This document shows positions 38,977-48,881 of a DNA stretch of 64,000 nucleotides, one piece after another (position 1 is the first letter of the stretch; every line of letters begins with the position of its first letter). Source of the DNA: Robiginitomaculum sp. GTDB taxonomy: Bacteria > Pseudomonadota > Alphaproteobacteria > Caulobacterales > Maricaulaceae. The notes beneath the pieces were generated by a model, which saw only the letters and a program-made list of their open reading frames with translations, made no database searches and was not told the origin of the DNA. The position numbers were made by a program, and so were the translations under genes. The stretch is taken from contig JAJFFQ010000023.1 of the NCBI GenBank assembly GCA_021776565.1, forward strand, positions 30,407 to 94,406. The letters are read 5' to 3'.

Positions 38977-40434
38977 ATGTTTGAAGCCCTTAGCGATCGC
39001 CTTGGTGGCGTCTTTGACACACTTACCGGCCGTGGGTCGCTAAGCGAAAAAGACGTGCGCGCGGGGCTGCGCGAAGTACGCATTGCCTTGCTGGAAGCCG
39101 ATGTTGCGCTTCCCGTAGTCAAGGATTTCATCACTCGTGTGCAAGGCGAAGCCATTGGCGACCGTGTTTTGCGCTCTGTGACCCCGGGTCAGCAAATTAT
39201 CAAGATCGTTCATGACGCGCTGGTCGACATGCTGGGTGGTGAGGATGAAGCCCCCGGCATCAATCTTCACGCCGCGCCGCCGGTTGCTATTTTGATGGCC
39301 GGTTTGCAAGGTTCCGGCAAAACCACCACTGCGGCCAAAATCGCACTGCGTCTGAAAAAACACGAAAACAAGAAGGTGCTGCTGGCCAGCCTCGACACCC
39401 GTCGTCCGGCCGCCATGGAGCAATTACAACAGTTAAGCCAACAGGCCGATGCGGGTTTCCTACCGATTATCGAAGGCCAGACGGCGGTGGATATTGCTTC
39501 GCGGGCCATGAACGCGGCCCGCCTTGGCGGCTATGATGTGCTGATCCTGGATACCGCCGGTCGCACCTCGATTGACGAAGACATGATGGCAGAGGCCTCA
39601 GCCATTGCACAGATTGCCAAGCCAACTGAAACTCTGCTGGTTGCCGATGCGCTGACCGGGCAGGATGCGGTGGAAACGGCACAACGATTTCATGATCGCT
39701 TGGCACTAACCGGCCTGGTGCTGACCCGTATGGACGGCGATGCGCGGGGCGGCGCTGCCCTGTCCATGCGCGCGGTCACTGGCCTGCCGGTAAAATTGCT
39801 GGGCGTTTCAGAAAAGCTGGACGGGCTTGATACGTTTGATGCCAAACGTATAGCCGGGCGTATTTTGGGCCAGGGCGATGTGGTCTCACTGGTGGAAAAA
39901 GCCGCCGAGACCCTGGATACCGAAAAAGCGCAAGCGATGGCAGCGAAGATGAAAAAGGGCCAGTTCGACCTTGATGATCTCGCCGAACAGCTTCGCCAAT
40001 TGCAAAAAATGGGTGGCATGCAATCCATCCTCGGCATGCTTCCGGGCATGGGTAAAATGAAAAAGCAAATGGCCGGTATGGACATGGATGAGAGTGTGTT
40101 CAAACGCCAGGAAGCCATTATCTCATCCATGACGCGGTTGGAGCGCGCCAAACCTGCGCTGATTAAGGCCTCGCGTAAAAAACGCATCGCTGCCGGCTCT
40201 GGCACCGGAGTGCCACAAGTCAACCAGCTTCTCAAAATGCACAAGCAAATGGCGGGCATGATGAAAAAAATGGGTCGTAATGGTCGCAAAGGCATGATGA
40301 ACGCGCTTGGTGGTCAAGGTGGCGGAATGGGTGGCGGAATGCCGCCCGGTGCAATGCAGAATTTGGGAGGTGGCGGTTTGCCGGGCCTTCCCGGGCCAGG
40401 CGGGGGATTACCCGGTCTGCCCAAAAAGAAATGA
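38977..40434 (+). CDS. ffh: signal recognition particle protein Ffh
   Basis: GTPase that binds signal peptides with SRP RNA and targets nascent membrane proteins to FtsY. The 485-residue product has the N domain (MFEALSDRLGGVFDTLTG), P-loop GLQGSGKT (109-116), LDTRRPAAMEQL, LDTAGR and TRMDGDARGGAA. The M domain follows, ending in a Gly/Met/Pro-rich tail. GAGGAG precedes the ATG. It heads the cluster with rpsP-rimM-trmD-rplS. Confidence 0.97.
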   Translation: MFEALSDRLGGVFDTLTGRGSLSEKDVRAGLREVRIALLEADVALPVVKDFITRVQGEAIGDRVLRSVTPGQQIIKIVHDALVDMLGGEDEAPGINLHAAPPVAILMAGLQGSGKTTTAAKIALRLKKHENKKVLLASLDTRRPAAMEQLQQLSQQADAGFLPIIEGQTAVDIASRAMNAARLGGYDVLILDTAGRTSIDEDMMAEASAIAQIAKPTETLLVADALTGQDAVETAQRFHDRLALTGLVLTRMDGDARGGAALSMRAVTGLPVKLLGVSEKLDGLDTFDAKRIAGRILGQGDVVSLVEKAAETLDTEKAQAMAAKMKKGQFDLDDLAEQLRQLQKMGGMQSILGMLPGMGKMKKQMAGMDMDESVFKRQEAIISSMTRLERAKPALIKASRKKRIAAGSGTGVPQVNQLLKMHKQMAGMMKKMGRNGRKGMMNALGGQGGGMGGGMPPGAMQNLGGGGLPGLPGPGGGLPGLPKKK

Positions 40435-40475
40435 ACCTGAATTAACTGAACAATTGCCAATTAAAGGAAAAACAA

Positions 40476-40892
40476 ATGGCTGTTAAAATTCGTCTTGCCC
40501 GTGGTGGCACCAAGAAACGTCCATACTATCGCATCGTCATTGCCGATGTGCGCGCCCCCCGCGATGGCCGCTATATCGAAAAAATAGGTACCCATAACCC
40601 ACTTCTACCCAAGGATCATGCTGATCGTATCCGTATTGATCTGGAACGCGCTAAATACTGGCTCGGTCAGGGCGCACAACCAACGGATCGCGTTGCGCGT
40701 TTTCTGGCCGCCGAGGGGCTGGTCAAATGGAAACATGGCAACAACCCCAACAAAGGCAAACCGCACGCCAAGGCGCTGGAACGCGCCGAAGAAAAAACTG
40801 AAAAAGACGCGGCAATAAAAGAAGCTGCTGAAGCGCCTAAGGAAGAGGCTCCTGCCGAGGAAGCCAAAGCTGAAGAAACAACTGAAAGCTAA
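40476..40892 (+). CDS. rpsP: 30S ribosomal protein S16
   Basis: A 138-residue protein. Residues 1-80 are the S16 core ([34 protein letters not shown]), followed by an Ala/Glu/Lys-rich tail of about 50 residues common in alphaproteobacteria. AAAGGA precedes the ATG. Confidence 0.97.
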   Translation: MAVKIRLARGGTKKRPYYRIVIADVRAPRDGRYIEKIGTHNPLLPKDHADRIRIDLERAKYWLGQGAQPTDRVARFLAAEGLVKWKHGNNPNKGKPHAKALERAEEKTEKDAAIKEAAEAPKEEAPAEEAKAEETTES

Positions 40893-40909
40893 CCCGTCTT
40901 ATGTAGTGT

Positions 40910-40938
40910 CCCCATCCTGAACATATCGAAGGATGGGG
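40910..40938 (+). repeat. palindromic repeat between rpsP and rimM
   Basis: CCCCATCCT and AGGATGGGG form a perfect 9-base stem around GAACATATCGA. The sequence is related to the CCTCATCCTGAGC...TCGAAGG repeat at 13477-13508. Inside a ribosomal operon it may tune mRNA stability or lower rimM-trmD expression. Confidence 0.55.
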
Positions 40939-40950
40939 GAAACGGATTGT

Positions 40951-41511
40951 ATGCCCAAGTCCGATCAAAAACCCGTACTTGTTGCCGCCATTGCCGGGGC
41001 TTTTGGTGTGAAGGGTGAGGTGCGCCTTAAATCCTTCACCGACGATCCGGCAGCGTGCCTTGCCTATGCGCCTTTTCTTGACAAGGACGGCAAGCAAATC
41101 CTTAGCATAAGATCATCAAGACGGATCAAGAATGGCTTCGCCGTGTTCGCCAATGAAATCACCACCCGTGAGGAAGCAGAGGCCGGTAAATCCACCAAGC
41201 TTTATGCAGCACGGGAACGCTTTGTCGACCTTGCTGAAGGTGATTATTACCAAACCGACCTTTTGGGACTAATGGTCAAGGACGCTGATGGTAAAAACCT
41301 TGGACAAATCAAGGCGGTGCTGAATTTTGGGGCTTCGGATTTGTTGGAAGTTTTTAACACCCCGGGTGTGTCCAAAAGCTGGACGATACCATTTACAAAG
41401 CACCATGTACCCGTAGTGGATATTGCTGGCGGCAAAGTGGTGTTGCACGAGGCTGAGGCCTTTATTTCGCCAGATGATACAGCGAATGAAGATGAGGGAA
41501 CGCAATCATGA
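40951..41511 (+). CDS. rimM: ribosome maturation factor RimM
   Basis: Helps 30S head assembly around S19 and 16S processing. The 186-residue product has the N-terminal barrel [22 protein letters not shown] and C-terminal PRC barrel with [16 protein letters not shown] and [18 protein letters not shown] 40951 chosen; ATG 40933 lies close to the hairpin and is less likely. It overlaps trmD by 4 bases. Confidence 0.94.
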   Translation: MPKSDQKPVLVAAIAGAFGVKGEVRLKSFTDDPAACLAYAPFLDKDGKQILSIRSSRRIKNGFAVFANEITTREEAEAGKSTKLYAARERFVDLAEGDYYQTDLLGLMVKDADGKNLGQIKAVLNFGASDLLEVFNTPGVSKSWTIPFTKHHVPVVDIAGGKVVLHEAEAFISPDDTANEDEGTQS

Positions 41512-42233
41512 GCGCCCCCTTCACGGCAACAGTTTTAACCCTTTATCCAGACGCCTTCCCGGGCATTTTGGGGGTCTCTGTTATCGGGCGCGCCTTAACA
41601 CATAAAAAATGGCAGCTTGAAACGCTGGACATTCGTGACTTTTCCCATCATAAGCACGCCTCCGTTGACGACACGCCTGCTGGCGGCGGCCCTGGTATGG
41701 TGCTGCGCCCGGATGTGGCAGCGACGGCAATTGACGCGGTTGCTCTTAACGGACGGCCGCTGGTTTATTTAAGCCCCAGGGGCAAGCCACTGACTCAGGC
41801 CATGGTGCGAACGTTCGCGACAGGCCCGGGTCTGGTATTGTTTTGCGGACGTTTTGAAGGCCTTGATGAACGGGTCATCGAAGCGCGCGAAATGGTAGAA
41901 GTAAGTGTTGGCGATTTCGTACTCGCTGGCGGGGAAGTAGCCGCGCAGGCCATGATAGAGGCCTGTGTCAGATTGCTTCCCGGTGTTTTGGGTGCGGCGG
42001 AATCGACTACAGAAGAGAGTTTCGAGGGTGGATTGCTCGAATATCCTCACTTCACGCGACCGCGTGTTTGGGAGGGGCGGGAAATTCCACCGGTGCTTTT
42101 ATCTGGCGACCATGGTGCTGTGGCACAATGGCGACAAGAAGAGGCACAAAAAACAACCAGGGCACGTCGGCCTGATCTTTGGGACAGGGCGACGGGCAAG
42201 ACCAAAAATAGCTCTAGGGAGAGTGAAGAATGA
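41508..42233 (+). CDS. trmD: tRNA (guanine37-N1)-methyltransferase
   Basis: Methylates G37 of tRNAs to prevent frameshifting. The 241-residue SPOUT enzyme shows the trefoil-knot segments [25 protein letters not shown] and [18 protein letters not shown], and [18 protein letters not shown]. It is coupled to rimM and rplS by ATGA overlaps. Confidence 0.97.
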   Translation: MSAPFTATVLTLYPDAFPGILGVSVIGRALTHKKWQLETLDIRDFSHHKHASVDDTPAGGGPGMVLRPDVAATAIDAVALNGRPLVYLSPRGKPLTQAMVRTFATGPGLVLFCGRFEGLDERVIEAREMVEVSVGDFVLAGGEVAAQAMIEACVRLLPGVLGAAESTTEESFEGGLLEYPHFTRPRVWEGREIPPVLLSGDHGAVAQWRQEEAQKTTRARRPDLWDRATGKTKNSSRESEE

Positions 42234-42643
42234 ATGTCATTGAACAAATCGAAGCCGAAGAAGCAAAGCGCGTCATCGGTGAAAAAGACCATCCTGATTT
42301 TTCCGCTGGTGACACCCTGCGGGTTCAGGTGCACATCAAGGAAGGTGCGCGTGAGCGTCTTCAGGCCTTTGAGGGGGTTTGCATTGCCCGTTCTGGCGGT
42401 GGCATCCATGAAAGCTTCACCGTGCGTAAAATGTCCTTTGGTGAAGGCGTGGAACGGGTATTCCCGCTCTACTCTCCCAATGTGGAAAGCATTGAGGTCA
42501 AGCGCAAAGGCAAGGTGCGCCGCGCCAAGTTATATTATTTGCGTGGTCTGACCGGCAAAGCCGCCCGCATTACCGAACGCACCACTGGTCGCGGCATGGC
42601 CGAAGCCCGCGCCCGACGTTCCAAAAAAGGTAAAAAGAGCTAA
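42230..42643 (+). CDS. rplS: 50S ribosomal protein L19
   Basis: A 137-residue L19 with [52 protein letters not shown] and the C-terminal [11 protein letters not shown]. It is the last gene of the ffh cluster. A strong terminator follows. Confidence 0.97.
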   Translation: MNVIEQIEAEEAKRVIGEKDHPDFSAGDTLRVQVHIKEGARERLQAFEGVCIARSGGGIHESFTVRKMSFGEGVERVFPLYSPNVESIEVKRKGKVRRAKLYYLRGLTGKAARITERTTGRGMAEARARRSKKGKKS

Positions 42644-42647
42644 GTGT

Positions 42648-42663
42648 GTTTCCACGTGGAACA
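42648..42663. promoter_or_regulatory. parS-like palindrome
   Basis: The 16 bases centred on CACGTG (42653-42658) match the ParB-site consensus TGTTNCACGTGNAACA at 12 of the 14 fixed positions. The right half (GTGGAACA) is perfect and the left half is shifted by one extra T. TTCCACGTGGAA (42650-42661) is a perfect 12-base palindrome. It abuts the rplS terminator. It may be a weak ParB site or chance. Confidence 0.35.
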
Positions 42664-42696
42664 AAAAAACCCCGGTTTGCGCCGGGGTTTTTTTGT
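42661..42696 (+). terminator. rho-independent terminator of the ffh-rplS cluster
   Basis: AAAAAAACCCCGG pairs with CCGGGGTTTTTTT around TTTGCG, with two more pairs outside. It is GC-rich with a T-run, 17 bases after the rplS stop. It can also work on the opposite strand. Confidence 0.92.
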
Positions 42697-42737
42697 GCTT
42701 CATACTCTGATCCTGATGTTTTGCTGGTCGTTAGGGA

Positions 42738-43643
42738 ATGGCAACAATGCCTCGCAAGATTGAAATTGTTGAAGTTGGGCCGCGTGACGGCTTGCAAAAT
42801 GACCCGACCTTGCTGGATACCGCCGTCAAGCTGGAGTTCATTGATCGGTTGATCGAGGCCGGTGTCAAACGCATGGAGGCGGCCAGTTTTGTGCATCCAA
42901 AACTGGTGCCGGCCATGGCCGATTCTGATACCATTATGGCGCGTGTGCCCCGTGATAACGATGTGCGCTATATCGGTTTGGCCCTGAACGAGCGGGGCTT
43001 GCGTCGGGCACTTGATGCCAAGTGTGATGAAATTAACTTCGTCATGGTTGCCAGCGCCGGGTTTGGCTTGCAAAACCAAAAAGCAACACCGGATGAGTCA
43101 GCCCGTTTGTTCGAGCGTATTGCAGTGTTGGCACACGATGAAGCTGTGCCGGTTTCTGTGACCATTTCGGTTGCCTTTGGCGACCCCTTTGATGGCGAAG
43201 TACCCATAAGCCGCGTGGCCGAACTGGCAGGACGAGCCGCCACGGCAGGGGCTAGCGAGATTGCCCTGGGTGATACTATAGGCGTGGCCGATCCGTGGGA
43301 TGTGAGAGCGAGAATTGAGGCTGTCCGTGCCGCAGCACCGGGCGTGCCATTGCGGGTTCATTTTCACAATACGCGCAATACCGCCCTGGCTAACATCCAT
43401 GCAGCCATAGAAGCCGGTGTAAGCATTATTGATGCCTCCTGCGGCGGTATTGGTGGCTGCCCCTTTGCCCCCGCCGCCACCGGCAATGTACCGAGCGAAG
43501 ATGTGATCTACATGCTGGAGCGCGGCGGTTTTGAAACCGGCATCAATTTACAAAAAATGATTGAAACTGCACACTGGCTTGGTCGGGTTCTGGATCATGA
43601 TGTGCCATCCCTGCTGGCCAAATCCGGGCCATTTCCTGTTTAA
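42738..43643 (+). CDS. hydroxymethylglutaryl-CoA lyase
   Basis: Cleaves HMG-CoA to acetyl-CoA and acetoacetate in leucine degradation. The 301-residue TIM barrel shows VEVGPRDGLQNDPT, VSVTISVAFGDPFDGEV, VHFHNTRNTALANI and the signature GGIGGCPFAPAATGNVPSED with the active cysteine. Other leucine pathway genes are not adjacent. It overlaps the converging glycosyltransferase by 4 bases. Confidence 0.93.
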   Translation: MATMPRKIEIVEVGPRDGLQNDPTLLDTAVKLEFIDRLIEAGVKRMEAASFVHPKLVPAMADSDTIMARVPRDNDVRYIGLALNERGLRRALDAKCDEINFVMVASAGFGLQNQKATPDESARLFERIAVLAHDEAVPVSVTISVAFGDPFDGEVPISRVAELAGRAATAGASEIALGDTIGVADPWDVRARIEAVRAAAPGVPLRVHFHNTRNTALANIHAAIEAGVSIIDASCGGIGGCPFAPAATGNVPSEDVIYMLERGGFETGINLQKMIETAHWLGRVLDHDVPSLLAKSGPFPV

Positions 43644-44512
43644 CGAAAACGGTGGCGCAGACTGATAAACAGCGAGCGCAACATGACCGCGACGATAATG
43701 GGAATGGATAAAAGCCACGCACCAACCTTCTCCAGAGGCGAGTGTGAAAACCGGTAAAAGTATCGCGCCAGACCCACGGCCTTGTTCCAGTCCACGCGCA
43801 GACGATTGGCTTTGCTGGTCGAGCCATAATGCACCACTTCGGCAGTGGGTACGAACATCACCTCTCCGCCGGCCTGACGCACCCGGCGGCATAAATCCAG
43901 ATCTTCAACGTGCAGAAAATAACGTTCATCAAATCCGCCAAGACATTCAAAATCTGCACGGTTTATAAGCATACAGGCCCCGCTCACCGCATGCACCGCT
44001 ATGGACGTTTTTGGCACCTTTTGTTTTTCCTGGTGCATGTCAGCAAAGGCGGTGTGCACGTGCTCAAAGCGACCAAGACCGGTCATGCTGACCAGTGCCG
44101 ACCACGGGGTTAACCGGCCTCGCCGGGCGCCACGCTGCTCAGTGCCATCCTTGTTCAAAAGCCGCGCCCCGACGACAGAACCTCGTCCAGATACCTCCAG
44201 CGTCTTTTGTAGTTCACCAAGGGTTCCTGTTTGTAAAACGGCGTCAGGATTGAGAAATAAAAACTGCGCAGCAGAGGTAGCTTTTGCACCCTTATTGCAC
44301 GCTTTGGCAAAACCGATATTGCCTTGTCCGCGCAAAACAGTGACAGCACTATCTTTTTGCGCAAGCTCATCCATCCAGCGTCGAATGTTTAGCTCATTAC
44401 CATTATCGACAATAATAATTTCATCGATCAAGGCACAGTCTTGCACGGACTTAATGCACTCTTTAAGCGTTGGACCAGTTTGATAGCTAACGATTATGGC
44501 ACTGGTACTCAT
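43640..44512 (-). CDS. family 2 glycosyltransferase
   Basis: A 290-residue GT-A enzyme: AIIVSYQTGPTLKECI, EIIIVDNGNE, FLFLNPDAVL (DxD-like) and FLHVEDLDLCRRVRQ near the active site. A hydrophobic C-terminal segment (LLSIPIIVAVMLRSLFISL) suggests membrane association. Rhamnosyltransferase-like members have this pattern. ATG 44512 overlaps the stop of the O-antigen ligase gene (ATGA); the two probably act together in surface polysaccharide assembly. Confidence 0.88.
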   Translation of the reverse strand: MSTSAIIVSYQTGPTLKECIKSVQDCALIDEIIIVDNGNELNIRRWMDELAQKDSAVTVLRGQGNIGFAKACNKGAKATSAAQFLFLNPDAVLQTGTLGELQKTLEVSGRGSVVGARLLNKDGTEQRGARRGRLTPWSALVSMTGLGRFEHVHTAFADMHQEKQKVPKTSIAVHAVSGACMLINRADFECLGGFDERYFLHVEDLDLCRRVRQAGGEVMFVPTAEVVHYGSTSKANRLRVDWNKAVGLARYFYRFSHSPLEKVGAWLLSIPIIVAVMLRSLFISLRHRFR

Positions 44513-45738
44513 GAACGCGCCTTGAAATTGTGACCAGAACCGGTCAGCACACACAGGGCCGACACCCATGCTACACTGGCCCAGAGCCATTCCTGCCAGG
44601 CACCGTAAGTGAATGAAAAAAACACCAGAATGACTGCGGCACTACCGGCAATCGCAGCCCCCTGCATAGATGACAAGCCTCGCATTCCTGAAAGGCGTAT
44701 ACCAAAAATCGCAAGAGAAGCAGACAAAAGCAGTGCGCCAACCAACCCGGTTTCCAGCCAAACCTGCAAACCAACATTATGGGGGTGCTGCACAAGATAA
44801 CTAAGGCTGAACCCGCGCAGTTCAAACTGATCTGCGGTAAAGCTGCGCGACGCACCAAGCCCCCAGCCGATAAGCGGGTGTTCATTGATAAGCGCGCCGG
44901 TATAGGGCCACATTTTAACTCGCCATTCCCAGGAAAACGGCAGGCCCACACCATCCAGCGGCGTAGCAAGCACAGGCATAATCATCGGCGCTAGCAAAAC
45001 CATGATTAAAAACCCGACCGTGATGGTCAAAATCGTTGAACGAGGCCAGCGATAGCCAAAACCGAAAAATATACTCCCCATGAGAAGAGCCATCAGGCCG
45101 GCAAAAAGATGAAATTGCCAGGATATAATGGCAACCAGAAGCACCATCAAGATAGCAAAAATTTGTCCCCCGCGCCCGGGAAAATTTAATAACCACAATG
45201 CGGCCAGAGCAGGCGTAGCCATAACAATGGCGCTAATGCCTCGTGTCGCATCGCGCAGCATGTTTTCCCGCATGGCGCCTTCGGCAAAGAGCTGCGATAT
45301 GATCCCGGTTGCGCCTTCCAGAACATAGGGCAGGATCATAGCAGCACCACTGAACAGCGCAGCATGTATTACGATCCGCCTTGCTTTGCCTTGAAGTGTA
45401 TGAATGGCAAATGCGAACAGGGGATACAGGAATGCACCCATTACCATGAGTATGGCCTGGGCCGAGTGGTCATACGGTGACCAGATGGTGCTTACCCAGG
45501 CCCAGGCAATAAAAATCAGAAATGCTGAATGTGATAGATCAAGCGGGAATAATTGCCGTAAATAGCGCCAGGGTGGCAAGGCAATAATCGCGGCGGTAAC
45601 AACCGCTGCAGCCACACCCAACGCCCCCACCATAACCGCCAGGGCAATCAAACCAAACCCGAAAGAGGCCGCCATGGGGCGTCGCCATCCTTCTTGCTGC
45701 CCCGGCTCTGGTTTTTGTTCTGGTGAGCCTCCTGACAT
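44509..45738 (-). CDS. O-antigen ligase / polymerase family membrane protein
   Basis: A 409-residue protein with about ten membrane helices and the Wzy_C-type periplasmic loop (GWGLGASRSFTADQF; YLVQHPHNVGLQVWLETG), whose histidine-containing HPHN motif is typical of WaaL ligases. It could be a ligase or polymerase. It starts 1 base after the thrS stop region and is followed by the glycosyltransferase. Confidence 0.85.
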   Translation of the reverse strand: MSGGSPEQKPEPGQQEGWRRPMAASFGFGLIALAVMVGALGVAAAVVTAAIIALPPWRYLRQLFPLDLSHSAFLIFIAWAWVSTIWSPYDHSAQAILMVMGAFLYPLFAFAIHTLQGKARRIVIHAALFSGAAMILPYVLEGATGIISQLFAEGAMRENMLRDATRGISAIVMATPALAALWLLNFPGRGGQIFAILMVLLVAIISWQFHLFAGLMALLMGSIFFGFGYRWPRSTILTITVGFLIMVLLAPMIMPVLATPLDGVGLPFSWEWRVKMWPYTGALINEHPLIGWGLGASRSFTADQFELRGFSLSYLVQHPHNVGLQVWLETGLVGALLLSASLAIFGIRLSGMRGLSSMQGAAIAGSAAVILVFFSFTYGAWQEWLWASVAWVSALCVLTGSGHNFKARS

Positions 45739-45739
45739 A

Positions 45740-47674
45740 TCAGGCAGACTTCATATCCGGCGGTATGGCCCGCACGGTCAAATCAGCAATTGCATCATCC
45801 AGACTTAATACCTGTTGATGCTTGCCGCCTTCGCCCAAAAACCGCAAGGCCAGCGTGCGATCCTCTGCCTCACGCCGACCAATAACGGCAATAACTGGCA
45901 CTTTGGCATGGCTATGCTCGCGAACCTTATAATTGATTTTTTCATTGCGCAGATCCACCTTGACCCGCAAACCTGCGGCTTCAAGACAATCGGCAGCCTC
46001 CCGCGCATAATCATTAGAATCCGTTGTGATGGTGGTAACCACCACTTGCACCGGGGCCAGCCATAGCGGCATGTTACCGGCATAGTGCTCAATGAGAATA
46101 CCTAAAAACCGCTCGAACGAGCCAAGAATGGCCCGGTGCAACATAACCGGACGGTGGCGCTCGCCATCCTCACCCACATAGGTCGCATCCAGACGTTCTG
46201 GCAGGTTGAAATCTGCCTGAATGGTTCCGGTTTGCCATTCGCGACCAATGGCGTCTTTAAGCACAAAGTCCAGCTTTGGCCCGTAAAACGCACCATCGCC
46301 CGGATTGTGAACCACCTCCAGGCCAGTGGCATCAGCGGCGGCTTTAAGCGAGGCCTCGGCCTTGTCCCAAACTTCATCAGAACCAACGCGGATATCTGGC
46401 CGATCGGCAAAACGCACCTGTACCTCGTAAAAGCCCAGGTCAGCATAAACCGATTGCAACAATGCGCAAAAGGCTTTCACTTCGTCGGTGATTTGGTCTT
46501 CACGGCAGAAAATATGTGCATCATCCTGCACAAAGGCGCGCACCCGCATCAGCCCATGCAATGCGCCAGACGGCTCATAGCGGTGGCAAGAACCAAACTC
46601 GGCAAGACGCAAAGGCAAATCGCGATAGGATTTTTGTCCATGATTGAATACCTGCACATGGCAGGGACAGTTCATGGGTTTGACCGCCAGCACCTTGTCT
46701 TCCTGATCGATGGAGGAAATGAACATATGTTCGCGGTATTTGTCCCAATGCCCGGAGGTTTCCCAAAACTTGCGATCCATCAATTGTGGCGTTTTGATCT
46801 CTGCATAGCCCGCTTTTTGCTGGCGACGGCGCATATAATCCTGCAAGGCGCGATAAAGCGCCCAGCCCCCCGGATGCCAGAAGACCTGACCTTGTGCCTC
46901 TTCCTGAAAATGAAATAAATCCAGCGCAGTGCCAAGTCGGCGGTGATCGCGTTTTTCTGCTTCTTCAAGGCGGGCCAGATAAGCCCGCAATTCCTTGGGG
47001 TTCGTCCATGCCGTGCCATAAATACGTTGTAATTGAGCCTTGGTAGAATCGCCGCGCCAATAGGCACCCGCCAGCTTCATCAACTTGAACGCTTTGGGTA
47101 TCTTGCCGGTGGAGGGCAAGTGCGGCCCCAGGCACAGATCAACCCAATTGCCCTGGTGATAAAGCGTGATTTCCTCATCCACTGGTAAATCAGAGATCAG
47201 TTCAGCCTTATAAGTTTCGCCTTTTGCCTTAAAAAAAGCGATGGCCTCATCACGATCCCATACTTCGCGCTCAATAGGCTCATCGCGGTCAATGATCTCA
47301 GCCATTTTGGCTTCTATGATGGCAAAGTCTTCGGTCGAGAACGGCTCATCCCGGGCAAAGTCATAATAGAAGCCATCCTCGATCACCGGCCCGATGGTCA
47401 CTTGTGTGCCGGGGAACAGCTCTTGCACAGCCTCGGCCAGCACATGGGCGGCATCATGACGGATCAGATCCAGGCCTTCCTCGTCCCGTGCCGTAATAAT
47501 GCGGATTTTTCCGTTTTTGGTTATCACCCGCTTCAAATCACGCACTACACCATCAAGGGCAATGGCAAAGGCCTGTTTTGCCAGACCTGGCGAAATATCC
47601 ATCGCCACATCATAACCGGTGATACCGTCGTCAAACTGACGGTGTGAACCGTCGGGAAATTCAAGATCAATCAT
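45740..47674 (-). CDS. thrS: threonyl-tRNA synthetase
   Basis: A 644-residue class II synthetase: N-terminal TGS domain ([18 protein letters not shown]), editing domain with [11 protein letters not shown] and the catalytic core with the zinc cysteine in [15 protein letters not shown]. The anticodon-binding domain near the C-terminus ([18 protein letters not shown]) is also present. Length and motifs are normal. No T-box or other leader structure is evident upstream. Confidence 0.97.
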   Translation of the reverse strand: MIDLEFPDGSHRQFDDGITGYDVAMDISPGLAKQAFAIALDGVVRDLKRVITKNGKIRIITARDEEGLDLIRHDAAHVLAEAVQELFPGTQVTIGPVIEDGFYYDFARDEPFSTEDFAIIEAKMAEIIDRDEPIEREVWDRDEAIAFFKAKGETYKAELISDLPVDEEITLYHQGNWVDLCLGPHLPSTGKIPKAFKLMKLAGAYWRGDSTKAQLQRIYGTAWTNPKELRAYLARLEEAEKRDHRRLGTALDLFHFQEEAQGQVFWHPGGWALYRALQDYMRRRQQKAGYAEIKTPQLMDRKFWETSGHWDKYREHMFISSIDQEDKVLAVKPMNCPCHVQVFNHGQKSYRDLPLRLAEFGSCHRYEPSGALHGLMRVRAFVQDDAHIFCREDQITDEVKAFCALLQSVYADLGFYEVQVRFADRPDIRVGSDEVWDKAEASLKAAADATGLEVVHNPGDGAFYGPKLDFVLKDAIGREWQTGTIQADFNLPERLDATYVGEDGERHRPVMLHRAILGSFERFLGILIEHYAGNMPLWLAPVQVVVTTITTDSNDYAREAADCLEAAGLRVKVDLRNEKINYKVREHSHAKVPVIAVIGRREAEDRTLALRFLGEGGKHQQVLSLDDAIADLTVRAIPPDMKSA

Positions 47675-47688
47675 ACGCTTTATGCTCT

Positions 47689-48036
47689 TTACGGCTTGTC
47701 GTTATTGTGGATTGCACCTGACGCAGGGTCTTTGTCAAAAGAACGTTCGCGCCAGGACCAGTCTCCAAGTTTGCTTATGGCCCAAAACGGTGTTTTGTCC
47801 AACACTTCCGGCACCGGGTCAAACCCGTGTGAGCCAAAAGGGTGGCAGCGCAACAGCCGTGACAGGGTTAACCAGCCGCCGCGCCAGGCACCATGTTTGC
47901 GTAATGCCTCTATGCCATAGGTGGAACAGGTTGGTTCATGACGACAGCGCACCCCCATGGCCCCGAATACAGGACTTAACGTAACCTTGTAGATACGCAA
48001 TATGCCAATAAGTATACATGTGGGTAGACGGTGCAT
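47689..48036 (-). CDS. yidD: membrane protein insertion efficiency factor YidD
   Basis: A 115-residue member with [35 protein letters not shown] and [14 protein letters not shown] (read in parts), the YidD hallmark. It assists YidC-type membrane insertion. It is longer than the usual 70-90 residues because of a charged tail after residue 85. It lies between fabI (2-base gap) and thrS (14-base gap). Confidence 0.92.
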   Translation of the reverse strand: MHRLPTCILIGILRIYKVTLSPVFGAMGVRCRHEPTCSTYGIEALRKHGAWRGGWLTLSRLLRCHPFGSHGFDPVPEVLDKTPFWAISKLGDWSWRERSFDKDPASGAIHNNDKP

Positions 48037-48038
48037 GG

Positions 48039-48866
48039 CTAACTTTTGAGTGCGTCCTCATCAGGCATACCAACGGCATGAAACCCTGCATCTACGTGGA
48101 TCACCTCGCCAGCCACCGAACGGCCAAGGTCTGAAAGCAGCCATAGTGCTGATCCGGCAACGCCTTCCATTGAAGTATCTTCTTTTAGCAAACTCCAGGC
48201 CTTGCCCGTGGAGAGCATACCGCGCCCCCCTGATATTCCCGCCATGGCAAGGGTACGCATGGGGCCAGCTGAAATGGCATTGACGCGAATACCCTTGGGG
48301 CCAAGGTCGCGGGCAATATAACGCGTGGAGGCCTCCAGTGCTGCCTTGGCTACGCCCATGACATTATAATTGGGTATCACCCGTTCTGACCCCAGATAGG
48401 TCATGGTAATCATCGCTCCACCGTCCGTCATTAACGGCGCGGCGCGATTTGCCGCCGCCACAAATGAGAACACCGAAATATCCATAGTCATGGCAAAATT
48501 ATCGCGAGTCACATTTTCCACAAATGAGCCTTTTAGACCCTCGGCACCAGCAAAACCAATAGAGTGCACCAGAAAATCCAAGCCGCCCCATTGTTTTTTC
48601 ACTTGTGCAAAGGCAGCGTCCATACTGGCATCATCAGAAACATCACAAGGCATAAAAATGCTGGCATCAACGCTTTCTGCCAAAGGGCGCACACGCTTTT
48701 CCAGTGCCTCACCCTGATAGGTAAAACCCAGCTCGGCACCTTGCGCATGAAGTTGCCGGGCAATGCCCCAGGCAATAGATTTTTTATTGGCCACCCCCAT
48801 GATAAGGCCGCGCTTGCCACGCATCAGTTTGCCCTTGGGAAAGCCTGCCTTTACGTCATCACTCAT
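48039..48866 (-). CDS. fabI: enoyl-ACP reductase (NADH), FabI
   Basis: Last reduction of each fatty acid elongation round. The 275-residue SDR-type enzyme has GVANKKSIAWGIARQL, the catalytic Tyr/Lys pair in YNVMGVAKAALE and the SAGPMRTLAMAGISGG loop. It is third in the fabA-fabB-fabI operon; FabI is the target of triclosan-type inhibitors. Confidence 0.95.
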   Translation of the reverse strand: MSDDVKAGFPKGKLMRGKRGLIMGVANKKSIAWGIARQLHAQGAELGFTYQGEALEKRVRPLAESVDASIFMPCDVSDDASMDAAFAQVKKQWGGLDFLVHSIGFAGAEGLKGSFVENVTRDNFAMTMDISVFSFVAAANRAAPLMTDGGAMITMTYLGSERVIPNYNVMGVAKAALEASTRYIARDLGPKGIRVNAISAGPMRTLAMAGISGGRGMLSTGKAWSLLKEDTSMEGVAGSALWLLSDLGRSVAGEVIHVDAGFHAVGMPDEDALKS

Positions 48867-48881
48867 GGGGTGTTCCTTATG

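Noticed and set aside
45128..45328. Plus-strand frame inside the O-antigen ligase gene
   Set aside because: Short antisense shadow without start signal or motif.
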